A DNA stretch of 64,000 bases from contig NZ_JAAGOH010000010.1 of assembly GCF_010499455.1 (NCBI RefSeq), positions 1 through 64,000 on the forward strand. The letters run 5' to 3'. Below are positions 49,183 to 60,217 of this stretch, piece after piece; within the stretch, counting starts at the first letter, position 1, and every line of letters begins with the position of its first letter. A model generated the notes under the pieces. The model did not search any database, had not been told where the DNA came from, and was given only the letters and a program-made list of their open reading frames with translations. Source of the stretch: Ideonella livida (GTDB taxonomy: Bacteria; Pseudomonadota; Gammaproteobacteria; Burkholderiales; Burkholderiaceae_C). The position numbers were made by a program, and so were the translations under genes.

Positions 49183-49689
49183 ATGACCACCGCCCAACCG
49201 CCCTGTGAACCCGGAGCCCCGATGCAAGCCTTAGACGCCCCCGTCCCAGAGCCCGCCGGCGGTGGCCTGCCGCTGCTGGCCGCGGCGGACCTGCAGGACC
49301 ACCTGATGGTGGCCAGCCATGACCTGGAGCGCCTGCAGCGCCTGCTCGACGATGCCAGCGAATCGCTCACCACCCAGTTCTATGGCGCCAGCCACCTGAT
49401 CACGCAGTACCTGCGGGCTGCCGCCCCCGGGCCGGATCAGGACCACGGCGCCGTGCATGAGGCGATGCAGAACCTCGCCTCGGCCATCACCGCGCTGCAG
49501 TTCCATGACATGGCCACGCAGCTGATCGGCCACACGCAGAAACGGCTGCGCAGCTGCGCCGACCGCATTGCGCGCGACGCCATGGGCGAGGAGGACGACG
49601 ACGGTACCGCCGTCATCGAGGAAGGTCCCGCCCGCCCCAACCCCGTCACCCAGGACGAGATGGACGCCGGCTCCATCGAGCTGTTCTGA
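49183..49689 (+). CDS. Small CheZ-like chemotaxis protein with a DxxxQ motif
   Basis: 168 residues, acidic and helical, cytoplasmic. LQFHDMATQLIGHTQKRLR contains Asp109 and Gln113, the D-x-x-x-Q spacing of the CheZ phosphatase active site (Asp143/Gln147 in E. coli), and the flanking helices form a probable four-helix bundle. The acidic C-terminal tail ends MDAGSIELF; CheZ uses a C-terminal helix to grip CheY-P. It is shorter than enteric CheZ (214 residues). Located directly upstream of cheY, 45 nt apart. CheY-P phosphatase is therefore an inference. Confidence 0.7.
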   Translation: MTTAQPPCEPGAPMQALDAPVPEPAGGGLPLLAAADLQDHLMVASHDLERLQRLLDDASESLTTQFYGASHLITQYLRAAAPGPDQDHGAVHEAMQNLASAITALQFHDMATQLIGHTQKRLRSCADRIARDAMGEEDDDGTAVIEEGPARPNPVTQDEMDAGSIELF

Positions 49690-49734
49690 TCCTCACGCCC
49701 CCCGCCATACCGACTGAACTCCGGAGAACACGCG

Positions 49735-50097
49735 ATGCATTCGATCCTTGCCGTTGACGACTCGCCCTCGATGCGCCAGATGGTCAGCTTCACCCTCAAG
49801 AACGCCGGCTTCAATGTGGTGGAAGCCGTGGATGGGCAGGACGCCTGGGAAAAGGCCAACCAGCGCGACTTCAACCTGGTGCTGACCGACCAGAACATGC
49901 CGCGCATGGACGGCATCAGCCTGACGCGCAAGCTGCGCGAGAACCCCAAGTTCAAGACCACGCCCATCCTGATCCTGACCACCGAGTCCAGCGACCAGAT
50001 GAAGCAGGCCGGCCGCGCCGCGGGCGCCACCGGCTGGCTGGTCAAGCCCTTCGATCCGGCCAAGCTGATCGAAGTCATTGGCAAGGTCATCCGCTGA
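49735..50097 (+). CDS. cheY: Chemotaxis response regulator CheY
   Basis: 120 residues, single receiver domain. Acidic pocket VDDS, phosphoacceptor Asp52 (LTDQNMPRMDG), Thr82/83 (LTTES) and Lys104 (WLVKPFDP). It diffuses to the flagellar switch when phosphorylated by CheA. It lies between the CheZ-like gene and cheA (82 nt downstream). Confidence 0.96.
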   Translation: MHSILAVDDSPSMRQMVSFTLKNAGFNVVEAVDGQDAWEKANQRDFNLVLTDQNMPRMDGISLTRKLRENPKFKTTPILILTTESSDQMKQAGRAAGATGWLVKPFDPAKLIEVIGKVIR

Positions 50098-50179
50098 GCT
50101 GACCTCCCTGCGGACCGCCGGCCCGGTGGGGCGGGTGGTCGCGATTCCCAGAGTTTCCGGATCACAGGAGCGGCGCACC

Positions 50180-52387
50180 ATGGGTGAGACCCTGCACGAA
50201 GGCGGCAGCATTGCCGAGAGCATCGACCTCAGCCAGTTCTACCAGGTGTTCTTCGAGGAGGCTGGCGAGAACCTCGAGCAGATGGAGCAGCGGCTCCTGG
50301 AACTGGACGTCAACGCCGCCGACGACGAGGAGCTGAACGCGATCTTCCGTTGCGCGCATTCGGTCAAGGGCGGCGCGGCCACCTTCGGCTTCAGCGATGT
50401 GGCGGAACTGACGCACCAGATGGAGACGCTGCTGGACAAGCTGCGCCGCCACGAGCTGCAGCCCACGTCCGCCATGGTGGACGTGCTGCTGTCGGCCGGC
50501 GACGCGCTGCGTGCGCAGCTGGCGCGCCACCAGGGCACGGGCGGACCGGCCCCGGACACCCGTGAGCTGGTGGCCCACATCCGGGCCCTGGCCGAGGGTC
50601 AGGCCGTGGAGGCTCCTGCCGCCCCGCGGGCGGAAACCCGCGTCAGCGCGCCTGCAACCGCTGCGGTACCGGTGCCCAGCGCCTCGGGCGGCTGGGAACT
50701 GCGTGTGGGCCCGCTGGCCGATCCGGCGGCCGCCGACGGCCTGGCCGACCTGTTCCGCGAGATTCCCAACCTCGGCACCATCGAGCCGCTGGACGGCGGC
50801 AAGGCCGAGGACGGCATGCGCCGATTCCGTATCGTCAGCAACGCCAGCGAGACGGACCTGCTGGACCTGTTCACCTTCCACGTGGCCCGCGAGCAGCTGC
50901 AGCTGGGCCCGATGGGGCCCGGTTACGGCTTCCACGACGGGGCCCCCGGGGCTCCCGCCGACACCCGGCCCGCCGCCGCCCCCGCAACGCCGCCCGCCAG
51001 CGCACCGGCAGCACCCGCCAAGGACGTGGGCTACGGCTTCTTTGACGATGCACCGGGCGCCCCAGGCGGTGGCGTGGCGGCAGCGGCCCCCGCTCCCGCC
51101 CCTGCGCCTGTGGCCGCCCCGGAGCCGACACCGCTGGCCGCCGCAGCCACGCCGGTTGCGCCGGCGCCAGCGGCCGCCAGCCGGGCGCCCAAGGCCGAGG
51201 CGAAGGCTGGCGCCGGTGCCCTGGACTCCACCACCCTGCGGGTGTCGGTCGAAAAGGTCGACCAGCTGATCAACCTGGTGGGCGAGCTGGTGATCACCCA
51301 GGCCATGCTGGCGCAGAACAGCCGCACTGGCGACAACCCCATCAGCCAGCAGCTGGCCTCGGGCCTGGCCGACCTGGAGCGCAACACCCGCGACCTGCAG
51401 GAAGCGGTGATGTCGATCCGGATGATTCCGATGTCCATGGTCTTCAACCGCTTCCCTCGGATGCTGCGCGACCTGGCCAGCAAACTGGGCAAGAAGGTGG
51501 AACTGGTCACCCAAGGCGAAGCCACCGAACTGGACAAGGGCCTGGTGGAGAAGATCACCGACCCCTTGACCCACCTGGTGCGCAACAGTTGCGACCATGG
51601 CATCGAGCTGCCGGCCGATCGCCTGGCCAAGGGCAAGCCCGAGCACGGCACCGTGACCTTGGTGGCCTCGCACCAGGGGGGCTCCATCGTCATCGAGGTG
51701 CGCGACGACGGCCGTGGCCTCAACCGCCAGAAGCTGCTGGATAAGGCGCGCGAGCGCGGCATCGAGGCCCCCGACAGCCTGACCGACCAGGAGGTCTATG
51801 GCCTGATCTTCGCGCCCGGCTTCTCCACCGCAGACGTGGTGACCGACGTGTCCGGCCGTGGCGTGGGCATGGACGTGGTCAAGAAGAACATCACCGCCCT
51901 GGGCGGCACGGTGGAGATCGACTCCGCCGAGGGCTACGGCATGAGCGTCAAGGTGCGCCTGCCGCTCACCCTGGCCATCATGGACGGCATGAGCATCGGG
52001 GTGGGTGACGAGGTCTACATCCTGCCGCTGTCCTCAGTGGTCGAGTCCTTCCAGATCGAGGACGGCATGATCAAGACCATTGGCAACTCCGGCCGGGTGG
52101 TGGAGGTGCGCGAGGAGTTCATGCCGGTCATCGACCTGGAACAGGTCTTCAGCGTGCCCCGCTTCGACTTCGAGAAGTCCACCAGCATCCTGGTGGTGGT
52201 CGAGGCCGAGGGTGGGCGGGTGGCGCTGCTGGTCGACGAACTGCTGGGCCAGCAACAGGTGGTGGTCAAGAACCTGGAGGCCAACTACCGCAAGGTCAAC
52301 GACGTCTCCGGCGCCACCATCATGGGTGACGGGCGGGTCGCCCTGATCCTGGACATCGGCTCCCTGGTGCGCCGCTCGCGCCACTGA
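50180..52387 (+). CDS. cheA: Chemotaxis histidine kinase CheA
   Basis: 735 residues from ATG 50180 (AGGAG upstream). P1 with His60 (RCAHSVKGGAATFGF). A central region holds a P2-like part and an Ala/Pro linker that repeats GYGFxDGAPGAP twice (about 250-300). The P3 dimer helix bundle (VEKVDQLINLVGELVITQAML), the P4 HATPase (NSCDHGIELPADRL, VRDDGRGLN, GFSTADVVTDVSGRGVGMDVVK) and the P5 CheW-like domain follow. It phosphorylates CheY and CheB. Followed 25 nt later by the first receptor. Confidence 0.97.
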   Translation: MGETLHEGGSIAESIDLSQFYQVFFEEAGENLEQMEQRLLELDVNAADDEELNAIFRCAHSVKGGAATFGFSDVAELTHQMETLLDKLRRHELQPTSAMVDVLLSAGDALRAQLARHQGTGGPAPDTRELVAHIRALAEGQAVEAPAAPRAETRVSAPATAAVPVPSASGGWELRVGPLADPAAADGLADLFREIPNLGTIEPLDGGKAEDGMRRFRIVSNASETDLLDLFTFHVAREQLQLGPMGPGYGFHDGAPGAPADTRPAAAPATPPASAPAAPAKDVGYGFFDDAPGAPGGGVAAAAPAPAPAPVAAPEPTPLAAAATPVAPAPAAASRAPKAEAKAGAGALDSTTLRVSVEKVDQLINLVGELVITQAMLAQNSRTGDNPISQQLASGLADLERNTRDLQEAVMSIRMIPMSMVFNRFPRMLRDLASKLGKKVELVTQGEATELDKGLVEKITDPLTHLVRNSCDHGIELPADRLAKGKPEHGTVTLVASHQGGSIVIEVRDDGRGLNRQKLLDKARERGIEAPDSLTDQEVYGLIFAPGFSTADVVTDVSGRGVGMDVVKKNITALGGTVEIDSAEGYGMSVKVRLPLTLAIMDGMSIGVGDEVYILPLSSVVESFQIEDGMIKTIGNSGRVVEVREEFMPVIDLEQVFSVPRFDFEKSTSILVVVEAEGGRVALLVDELLGQQQVVVKNLEANYRKVNDVSGATIMGDGRVALILDIGSLVRRSRH

Positions 52388-52411
52388 GGCCCATTGCCGA
52401 GGAGACCCCAC

Positions 52412-54112
52412 ATGCCGACAAGCCGCCTGAGCGTGGGCCAGCGCCTGGCCCTGGGCTTCACCACCCTCATGGCCCTCATGGTCCTCATGGCCGCCGGCGT
52501 GCAGTGGCAGCTGGCGCAAGTCGCCCGACTCAACCAGGACATTGCCCAGGCCCAGGGCGCGGCCGTGCTGGCCGTGACCTGGCAGGGCCACACCCAGACC
52601 AACCTGGCTCGGGCGCTGTCCGTGGCCAAGTCGGGGGGACAGGCTGAACTCAAGGCCTTCCTGGACCCGATGATGAAAGAGACGACCGCCCGCATCAACG
52701 AGCTGCAAAAACAGATCGAGGGCCTGGCGCTGACCGACAGCCAGCGCCAGCAGCTGGGGCAGGTCGCCCAGACCCGCAAGGTCTACATCGACAGCCGGGC
52801 CGCGGTGCTCAAGCGCCTGGGCGAGGGCGACCCCCAGGCCGCGGCCGACGTGGACCGCCAGGTTGTCCCCGCGGCGAATGCCTACCTGGCGGCCCAGGCC
52901 AGCCTGGTGGGGAGCCTGCAGGCCCAGGCCCAGGAGGCCGCCCAGTCCGGCGCCCAGGCCCTGGACACCAGCCGCCGCCTGCTGCTGGCCGGTAGCGTGC
53001 TGGCCTTGGCCCTGGGCATCGTCATGGCCTGGCGCCTGACCCGCTCCATCATCGGCCCCATGCGCCGGCTCATGCACGGCGCCGAGCAGATCGCCGAGGG
53101 CCATCTGGACCGCCCCATGGCGCAGGACCGGCACGACGAGATCGGGCATCTGCAAGGCACCCTGGAGAAGATGCGCCGCCAGCTGCAGGCCATGGTCTCA
53201 GGCATCCGCCGGAGCACGCAGAGCATCGGCAACGCCAGCAGCGAGATCGCCGCCGGCGCCCAGGACCTGAGCGCGCGCACCGAGCAGACGGCCTCCAACC
53301 TGCAAGAGGCGGCCTCCTCCATCGAACAGCTGGCCGGCAACGTGCGTCAGACCGCCGATGCCGCACGCACCGCCAACCAGATGGCTGCCACGGCGGCCGA
53401 GGCCGCCCAGCGCGGTGGCCAGGTGGTGGGCGAGGTGGTGAGCAACATGTCCGACATCACCGAGGCCAGCCGCAAGATTGCCGACATCATCAGCGTCATC
53501 GACGGCATTGCCTTCCAGACCAACATCCTGGCGCTCAACGCGGCGGTGGAGGCCGCCCGCGCCGGCGAGCAGGGCCGCGGCTTTGCGGTGGTGGCCGGCG
53601 AGGTGCGCACACTGGCCCAGCGCAGCGCTGCGGCCGCACGCGAGATCAAGACCTTGATCCACGCCAGCGTGGAGCGGGTGGAGTCGGGCTCCCGCCTGGT
53701 GCAGTCTGCCGGCTCCACCATGGGCGAGATCGTGGGCAGCGTGCAGCGGGTCACCGACATCATCGCGGAAATCAGCGCCTCGTCCACCGAGCAGAGCGAC
53801 GGCATCGCCCAGGTCAACACCGCCGTGAACCACCTGGACCAGATGACGCAGCAAAACGCCGCCCTGGTCGAGGAAAGTGCCGCCGCCGCCGAGAGCCTCA
53901 AGCACCAGGCCGAGCAGCTCAACCATGCGGTGGACCGCTTCTCGGTGGGCGACGACCCTCCACCCGCGCCCCTGGCCGCCGGCGCCTCGCCGCCCGCCGC
54001 CGCACCGGCCATCCGGCAAACCGCGCTGCCACCAGCGCCCCGACCTGCACCGCGACCGGCCGCGCGCGCGCCGGCCGCCACCCCGTCCGACCACGACTGG
54101 GAAACGTTCTGA
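52412..54112 (+). CDS. Methyl-accepting chemotaxis protein 1
   Basis: 566 residues from ATG 52412 (GAGGAGA upstream). TM1 at about 12-32, a periplasmic ligand-binding region (33-189, helical, four-helix-bundle-like), TM2 at about 190-208, HAMP (209-262) and a signalling coiled coil with the tip [32 protein letters not shown]. The C-terminus after a Pro/Ala linker ends DWETF, the pentapeptide that tethers CheR/CheB. First of three receptors in a row. Confidence 0.95.
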   Translation: MPTSRLSVGQRLALGFTTLMALMVLMAAGVQWQLAQVARLNQDIAQAQGAAVLAVTWQGHTQTNLARALSVAKSGGQAELKAFLDPMMKETTARINELQKQIEGLALTDSQRQQLGQVAQTRKVYIDSRAAVLKRLGEGDPQAAADVDRQVVPAANAYLAAQASLVGSLQAQAQEAAQSGAQALDTSRRLLLAGSVLALALGIVMAWRLTRSIIGPMRRLMHGAEQIAEGHLDRPMAQDRHDEIGHLQGTLEKMRRQLQAMVSGIRRSTQSIGNASSEIAAGAQDLSARTEQTASNLQEAASSIEQLAGNVRQTADAARTANQMAATAAEAAQRGGQVVGEVVSNMSDITEASRKIADIISVIDGIAFQTNILALNAAVEAARAGEQGRGFAVVAGEVRTLAQRSAAAAREIKTLIHASVERVESGSRLVQSAGSTMGEIVGSVQRVTDIIAEISASSTEQSDGIAQVNTAVNHLDQMTQQNAALVEESAAAAESLKHQAEQLNHAVDRFSVGDDPPPAPLAAGASPPAAAPAIRQTALPPAPRPAPRPAARAPAATPSDHDWETF

Positions 54113-54190
54113 ACGCCACCCACCGCACGGCCCCCCGCGGCCGGCCGCTCCCACCTTGCCGCCCCGGCGCCGCTGCTTTTGGAGAACTGC

Positions 54191-55939
54191 GTGACCTCCT
54201 CCTCAACGCCCTGGATGCGGCGCTTCCCCATCCGCCTGCGCATGCAGGGTGCCATCGGCACCGTGCTGGCCTTGTTCGCCCTGGTCGGTCTGGCCGCCTG
54301 GCTGGGCATACACCACCTGGCGTCGCTCAACCAGCACTTCATGGTGCATTCCATGGCGGAACTGCATGAGGTGGGCGACATCCGCCAGGCGCTGGGCCGC
54401 ATGCGCCAGGCCGAGAAGGACATGGTCATCGACTTCGAGGACAGCGCCGCCGTGCAGCGCCACGCCGCGGTGTGGCAGCAGGCGCTGGAGGGGACGCGCA
54501 AAGGCCTGAACGAGCTGCAGGCCGGCGAGGAGGACGAGGACAACCGGCTGGCGCGCGAAGCGTTGACCTCGCTGGAGGCCTACGCCACGGCCACCCAGGG
54601 CGTGATCCGCACCCTGAGCGCCGGCAGCTACGACTCGGCGCGCGGCCCCAGCCGGCTGATGGACCGCGCACGGGGCCATGTGACCGAAGTGGAGGAGCGC
54701 GTGGCCGGCATCGCCAAGGTGGTCGATGACGAGGCGACCGAGACCCGAGCCGCCTTTGAGGCCCGGATCCATCAGGTCCAGGTCAGTTTCGGCTTGGTGA
54801 TGGCCCTGGTGGTGGTGGTGGTGGTGCCGTTGACCCTGCTCAATTCCCACTCCATCACCGAGCCGCTGATGGCCGCGCGCGACGTGGCCAAGGCCATTGC
54901 CGAGGGAGACCTGACCCGCCCCATCGACACCCGTGGCCATGACGAGGTGGGGCAGCTCATGCGGGCCCTGTCCACCATGCAGACGGCCCTGGGCGGGCTG
55001 GTGGGTGAAGTCCGGCAGGCTGCAGACAGCATCCGGACCGCCTCGGCCGAGGTGGCCTCCGGCAACACCGACCTCAGCGGGCGTACCGAACAGGCCGCCA
55101 GCAGCCTGCAGCAGACCGCCAGCTCCATGGAGCAGCTCACCACCAACGTGCTGCAAAGCGCCGAAGCGGCGCGCCATGCCACCGGCTTGGCCGACTCCGC
55201 CTCGGACGCCGCCACCGCCGGGGGCACCGTCGTGCATGAGGTGGTGCAGACCATGGAGGACATCCAACAGTCCAGCCGCCGCATCGGCGACATCATCGGC
55301 ACCATCGATGGCATCGCCTTCCAGACCAACATCCTGGCGCTCAATGCCGCGGTGGAAGCCGCTCGCGCCGGCGAGCAGGGCCGCGGCTTTGCCGTGGTGG
55401 CCGGTGAGGTGCGCAGCCTGGCCAGCCGCTCGGCCGAGGCCGCCCGGGAGATCAAGACCCTCATCGGCGCCTCGCTGGACCGGGTAGAACACGGCTCGCG
55501 CCTGGTGCGCGACGCCGGCAGCCGCATGGAGGACATCGTCAACGCCGTGGGCCGGGTCTCGCACACCATCCACGAGATCTCCACGGCCACCGGTGAGCAG
55601 AGCCAGGGCATCGGCCAGGTCAACCAAGCCGTCGGCCAGCTCGACCAGATGACCCAGCAGAACGCGGCCCTGGTCGAAGAAAGCGCCGCCGCCGCGGAAA
55701 GTCTGCGCGAGCAGGCCACCCGTCTGTCTAGCCTGGTGGCAAGCTACCGCGTGGAGGGGGCGGCGGGCCTTGCGGCCTCCACCGGGTCGGCCCCCGTGGG
55801 CCGTGGCGCCGCGCCCCCGCCCCGGCCTGCCACCCGCCCGGCCGCACCGGCCACCCACCGCGCCACGCCGGCAGCCGCCGCGCCCGCAGCCCGCCCGCAG
55901 GCCCCGGCTTCGACCGAGACCGAGTGGGAAACCTTCTGA
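54191..55939 (+). CDS. Methyl-accepting chemotaxis protein 2
   Basis: 582 residues from GTG 54191, chosen because GGAG lies 6-10 nt before it; TTG 54179 and ATG 54215 are alternatives. TM1 at about 18-40, a helical sensor region (41-198), TM2 at about 200-219 ([13 protein letters not shown]), HAMP and the signalling tip ([23 protein letters not shown]). Ends TEWETF with the same tether motif as MCP 1. Ligand unknown. Confidence 0.93.
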   Translation: MTSSSTPWMRRFPIRLRMQGAIGTVLALFALVGLAAWLGIHHLASLNQHFMVHSMAELHEVGDIRQALGRMRQAEKDMVIDFEDSAAVQRHAAVWQQALEGTRKGLNELQAGEEDEDNRLAREALTSLEAYATATQGVIRTLSAGSYDSARGPSRLMDRARGHVTEVEERVAGIAKVVDDEATETRAAFEARIHQVQVSFGLVMALVVVVVVPLTLLNSHSITEPLMAARDVAKAIAEGDLTRPIDTRGHDEVGQLMRALSTMQTALGGLVGEVRQAADSIRTASAEVASGNTDLSGRTEQAASSLQQTASSMEQLTTNVLQSAEAARHATGLADSASDAATAGGTVVHEVVQTMEDIQQSSRRIGDIIGTIDGIAFQTNILALNAAVEAARAGEQGRGFAVVAGEVRSLASRSAEAAREIKTLIGASLDRVEHGSRLVRDAGSRMEDIVNAVGRVSHTIHEISTATGEQSQGIGQVNQAVGQLDQMTQQNAALVEESAAAAESLREQATRLSSLVASYRVEGAAGLAASTGSAPVGRGAAPPPRPATRPAAPATHRATPAAAAPAARPQAPASTETEWETF

Positions 55940-55962
55940 GCCCAGCCTGACCAGACACCACC

Positions 55963-57528
55963 ATGAGCCCCCTCATGAGCCCTTCCCTTACCGCTCCGCC
56001 CTGGCTGCGGCGCCTGAGCATCCGCCAACGCCTGCTGGGCAGCGTGGGCGTGGTGGCCCTGGCGATCCTGGTGCTGGGGCTGTGGGCCTCGGCGGCCTAC
56101 CGCCAGCTGCAACAGGACACCGACGCCCAGTTGGCCCGCCAGCTGGCGGTGCTGGACCAGGCCCGGGCCCTGGAGACCGCCGTGGAGCGCCTGCAGCGCC
56201 TGGAGCAGGAGGTGCTGCTGGCCTCGAACAACGTGCTGGAGGCCCGTGAGCGCCAGCAACGCTGGCAGGCCGAGCTCAAGACCACCCAGGGCTTGCTGCA
56301 GCAGGCCGGCGCCGCCGGCGCGGGCGCCCTGGCCCCGCTGGGCCGCTACGGGGAGACCGTCGCCCCGGTGCTGCAGCAGGTCAGCGATGCCCGCATCGAC
56401 ACTGCGGCCGCCCACGCCTACACCCGCCAGGCAGGCCCCGACCTGGCCTAAGCCCTCCAGGCCATCGGCCAGGCCGCGCAGGCCGACCGGGAGCGGCTGG
56501 ACGCCGAGCATGCCGAAATGGCCGCCGCTGGCCAGCGTCAGTCCCTCCTGCGTCTGGTGGCGGCTGCAGCCGTGCTGGGCGGCTTTCTCCTGGCGATGCA
56601 GGCCATGGTGCGCTCCATCGCCCGGCCGCTGGAAACCGCCACCTCCGCGGCGCTGCGTATGGCCGAAGGCGACCTGAGCCAGCCCCTGGCCGACAGCGCC
56701 CCGGACGAGGGTGGCCAGATGCTGCGCGCCCTCGCCCGCATGCAGGACAGCCTGCGCCAGGTGGTGGGCCAGGTTCGCGAAGTGGCCGACAGCATCCAGA
56801 CCGCCAGCGCCGAGGTGGCCACCGGCAACCTCGACCTGAGCCAGCGCACCGAGAACACCGCCAGCAACCTGCAGCAGACCGCAGCCTCGATGGAGGAGCT
56901 CAGCGGCACGGTCCGTCACAGCGCCCAGGCCGCCGACCAGGCGCACCAGCTCTCCGGCCAGGCCAGCCAGGAAGCGCGCCAGGGCGGCACGGTGGTCGAT
57001 CAGGTGGTGGCCACCATGGACGCCATCAGCCAGGCCTCACGGCAGATCGCCGACATCACCGGGGTGATCGACGGCATCGCCTTCCAGACCAACATCCTGG
57101 CCCTCAACGCCGCGGTAGAGGCCGCCCGTGCCGGTGAGCAGGGCCGCGGTTTTGCCGTGGTGGCCGGCGAGGTGCGCACCCTGGCCAGCCGGTCGGCCGA
57201 GGCCGCCCGGCAGATCAAGTCCCTCATCGGCACCAGCGTGGACAAGGTCGAGGCTGGCGCCGCGCAGGTGCAGCAGGCGGGTCAGGCCATGGGCGGCATC
57301 GTGCAGTCCATCCAGCGGGTGGACCACATCATGGGCGAACTGGCCAATGCCAGCGGCGAGCAGAGCCGGGGCCTGGAGCAAATCAACCAGGCCGTCTCGC
57401 AGCTGGACCAGATGACGCAGCAGAACGCCGCCTTGGTCGAGCAGAGCGCCGCCGCCGCCGACAGCCTGCAGCAGCAGGCCCGGCAGCTGCACGCCCTGGT
57501 GGCCACCTTCCGGCTGCAGGCCCATTGA
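55963..57528 (+). pseudogene. Methyl-accepting chemotaxis protein 3, interrupted by an in-frame TAA
   Basis: The frame starts at ATG 55963 and codes TM1 plus most of the sensor region to codon 162, then TAA at 56449-56451, then continues in the same frame to 57528: a second hydrophobic helix ([19 protein letters not shown]), HAMP and an intact signalling domain ([19 protein letters not shown]). Read through, it would be 521 residues. A single base from CAA, GAA or AAA explains it. Restart at ATG 56518 would give a 336-residue receptor lacking the sensor. It ends FRLQAH, without the WETF tail of its neighbours. Confidence 0.8.
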
Positions 57529-57582
57529 AGCCGGACAACACGGCCCCAGCGCAATTCCTGCCCTTCAGCATCGGTCCATCCG

Positions 57583-57590
57583 ACCGATAA
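57583..57590 (+). promoter_or_regulatory. Possible sigma-28 type -10 element upstream of cheW
   Basis: ACCGATAA, one base from GCCGATAA, 53 nt before the cheW ATG in a 114-nt gap. The -35 region does not show a convincing TAAA. Confidence 0.3.
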
Positions 57591-57642
57591 GCCCACAAGG
57601 GCCCCACCCTTTCCGAGTCCCCGTCTTTTCAAGGACACAGCC

Positions 57643-58188
57643 ATGGACATGAGCACCGACGTCGCCCACGTGGCCCGCCACGAGGCCGAACGCGCCCTGA
57701 TGGGTGCCCGCGGCCGCACCCCCGCCACCCCCACCTCGGCCCATGGCGAGTACCTCACCTTCCGCCTGGGCGCGGAGGAGTACGGCATCGACATCCTGCG
57801 GGTGCAGGAAATCCGCTCCTATGAGCAGCCCACCCGCATCGCCAATGCACCGTCCTTCCTCAAGGGCGTGGTCAACCTGCGCGGCGTGATCGTGCCGATC
57901 ATCGACCTGCGGGTGAAGCTAGGCTGTGAGAGCGCCGACTTCAACGCCTTCACCGTGGTCATCGTGCTCAACATCCGCGGCCGGGTGGTGGGGGCGGTGG
58001 TGGACTCGGTGTCGGACGTGATGGAGCTCTCGCACGACCTCATCAAGCCGGCCCCGGCCATGAACGCGGTGGTGGACATGAGCTATGTCACCGGCATCGC
58101 CAACGTGGGCGACCGCATGCTCATCCTGATGGACATCCAGGCCCTGATGAGTGCGGCCGACATGGGCCTGATCGAGGCCATGGGCTGA
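57643..58188 (+). CDS. cheW: Chemotaxis adaptor CheW
   Basis: 181 residues. An N-terminal extension (1-35) is followed by the SH3-like CheW fold (EYLTFRLGAEEYGIDILRVQEIR, FLKGVVNLRGVIVPIIDLRVKLG, VVGAVVDSVSDVMEL). It couples receptors to CheA. AAGGAC at 57631 supports the start. Last gene of the second che block. Confidence 0.96.
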   Translation: MDMSTDVAHVARHEAERALMGARGRTPATPTSAHGEYLTFRLGAEEYGIDILRVQEIRSYEQPTRIANAPSFLKGVVNLRGVIVPIIDLRVKLGCESADFNAFTVVIVLNIRGRVVGAVVDSVSDVMELSHDLIKPAPAMNAVVDMSYVTGIANVGDRMLILMDIQALMSAADMGLIEAMG

Positions 58189-58220
58189 ACGGGTCGGGGC
58201 GCGCCGCGCCCCGCCCGCAC

Positions 58221-59009
58221 TCAGCGGTGGCGGAACTCCGCCTTGCGCTTGTCCAGGAAGGCGCCCATGCCTTCACGCTGGTCCTCGGTGCCAAACAGCG
58301 CATGGAAGAGCCGGCGCTCGTAGCGCACGCCGGTGGACAGGCCGCTCTCGAAGGCCTCGTTGACCAGCTCCTTGACCATCATCACGCTGGGCTGGCCCAT
58401 GGTGTTGATCTGGGCCGCGGTGGCCAGCGCCTCGTCCAGCAAGCTGGCCGCCGGCACCACCCGGGAGACCAGGCCGCTGCGCTCGGCCTCCTCCGCCCCC
58501 ATCATGCGCCCGGTCAGCAGCATCTCCATGGCCTTGGCCTTGCCGATGGCGCGCGGCAGGCGCTGCGTGCCGCCGGCCCCGGGCACGATGCCCAGCTTGA
58601 TCTCCGGCTGGCCAAACTTGGCCGAATCCGCAGCGATCACCACGTCGCACATCATGGCCAGCTCACAGCCACCGCCCAGGGCAAAACCCCCCACGGCGGC
58701 GATCACCGGCTTGCGAACCTGGCGGATGGTCTCCCAGTTGCGCGAGATGTGGCCGCGCTTGAACGCATCCATGTGGCTGAAGCCAGCCATGGCGGCGATG
58801 TCAGCGCCCGCCGCGAAGGACTTCTCGCTGCCGGTGATGACGATGCAGCCGATGCCGTCGTCGGCATCAAAAGCCAGCAGCGCCTGACCCAACTCGTCCA
58901 TGAGCTGGTCGTTCAAGGCATTGAGCTGCTTGGGCCGGTTCAGGGTGATCAGTCCGGTCTTGAGGGCACCGTCTCCACGCACCTCGGTCAGGATGCATTC
59001 ATGGCTCAT
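58221..59009 (-). CDS. Enoyl-CoA hydratase (crotonase family)
   Basis: 262 residues with an AAGGAGAAGAC ribosome site before ATG 59009. Crotonase core: [10 protein letters not shown] (oxyanion hole), [22 protein letters not shown] with catalytic Glu, and [22 protein letters not shown] with the second catalytic Glu. It hydrates 2-enoyl-CoA in beta-oxidation or related pathways. No acyl-CoA dehydrogenase or thiolase gene is beside it. Confidence 0.95.
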   Translation of the reverse strand: MSHECILTEVRGDGALKTGLITLNRPKQLNALNDQLMDELGQALLAFDADDGIGCIVITGSEKSFAAGADIAAMAGFSHMDAFKRGHISRNWETIRQVRKPVIAAVGGFALGGGCELAMMCDVVIAADSAKFGQPEIKLGIVPGAGGTQRLPRAIGKAKAMEMLLTGRMMGAEEAERSGLVSRVVPAASLLDEALATAAQINTMGQPSVMMVKELVNEAFESGLSTGVRYERRLFHALFGTEDQREGMGAFLDKRKAEFRHR

Positions 59010-59058
59010 CGTCTTCTCCTTGGGTCTGCTTTTGCGGGGGAGGAAACAGGCCTGCGCC

Positions 59059-60165
59059 TCAGCGCGCCGGCGCGGCCTGCAGCGGGGGTTGCTTGAGGGT
59101 CAGCTCCAGATGGGTCTCGGCATCTTGGTGGATCAGGATGCGCACCGGCAGGTACTGAAGGCTGGGCGCCATCCACATCTCCACGCTCAGCTCGTTGGGC
59201 TTGCGGCCTTCGGCGCGCGGCCGCAGGTGGTAGGCGTCCACCGTGGCAAAGGGCAGGACCACCGGCTCCAGGGCAGCCACCTCATAGCCCCAGGTGCCCA
59301 CGCGTCGCGGCAAGGCCATCGGGAACTGCAGTGTGGCCCCGACCCGCTGCAACTCCGGTTGGGTCAGGAAGCGCCAAGTCATCTGCACGAACTGGCTGGC
59401 AGAGTCCTGCACACCGGCAGGCGCTGGCACCGTCTTGCCGTTGGCCAGCCGCACTTCCTCGGCGTCGAAATGGACCGTCTCCTGCCGGGTGCTCACCAGC
59501 GGCGCCTCGGAGACCTGGTCAAAGCGGCGCGGCGCCAGGCCCTGGGCCGTGATGAGCCCGTCACTTTGCAGCCGACGCTCGAAGGCAGGCGAAACCTTGA
59601 GCGTCAGCTGCACCTGGTAGCGCTCGCCCTGCCGCCGCCATTCCACCTGGGCCGAACCATAGAGCGGACCGCGGAAATGGCCCTTGAGGTCCAGCGTCAG
59701 CCGGGTCGAACTGGGCCATTCGAAAGCCGCCGGAGCCGAGGCGGCCGCGGCCACCGCGGGCGCGGCCGCCGACGCCGGCTCGGCCACCGCGGCCACGAAT
59801 TCAGGCGTGGAGGCGGCCGGGGTCGCCGGCTCGGCCACCACCTCTGGAGCGACAGGCTCGTCGGGCTCCGGCAAAGGCCGGGAAGCCGCTGGCGACGGGG
59901 CGGGCGCCGCGGCGCGGATCGGCGGCGGGGCAGGCGGCGCCGGTGGGCGCACCGCCGGCGGCGCACTCAAGGCCATTTCCTGCACAAAGGCCACCTCCAG
60001 GGCCGGGGGCGGGGCCGCCTGGGCGCCCCAGCCCACCATGGACTGCGAGACCTCGCGGCCCAGCCAGACATGGCCCAGGCAGACCGCGGCCCACACCGCC
60101 CACCACAGCGGCCGGCGCCAAGCCGCCAGGGCCCGCAGATCCCTCACCACCGGGAGGGCTCCCAC
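59059..60165 (-). CDS. DUF3108 domain protein, membrane-anchored
   Basis: 368 residues from GTG 60165 (start uncertain). An N-terminal helix ([19 protein letters not shown]), a long Pro/Ala-rich linker (about 55-145) and a C-terminal DUF3108-like beta domain ([38 protein letters not shown] to [17 protein letters not shown]). Probably a periplasmic or inner-membrane protein of unassigned function, possibly envelope-related. It is separated from the M61 gene by 52 nt. Confidence 0.82.
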   Translation of the reverse strand: MGALPVVRDLRALAAWRRPLWWAVWAAVCLGHVWLGREVSQSMVGWGAQAAPPPALEVAFVQEMALSAPPAVRPPAPPAPPPIRAAAPAPSPAASRPLPEPDEPVAPEVVAEPATPAASTPEFVAAVAEPASAAAPAVAAAASAPAAFEWPSSTRLTLDLKGHFRGPLYGSAQVEWRRQGERYQVQLTLKVSPAFERRLQSDGLITAQGLAPRRFDQVSEAPLVSTRQETVHFDAEEVRLANGKTVPAPAGVQDSASQFVQMTWRFLTQPELQRVGATLQFPMALPRRVGTWGYEVAALEPVVLPFATVDAYHLRPRAEGRKPNELSVEMWMAPSLQYLPVRILIHQDAETHLELTLKQPPLQAAPAR

Positions 60166-60217
60166 CGCGCGGCCTTGCCCCGCTGGGCAGGCCCGCGCCT
60201 GCGGCCGTGCCCTGTGC

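Noticed and set aside
58221-59096. Plus-strand ORFs over the enoyl-CoA hydratase gene
   Set aside because: They are shadows of a clear crotonase-family gene with a strong ribosome site on the minus strand.
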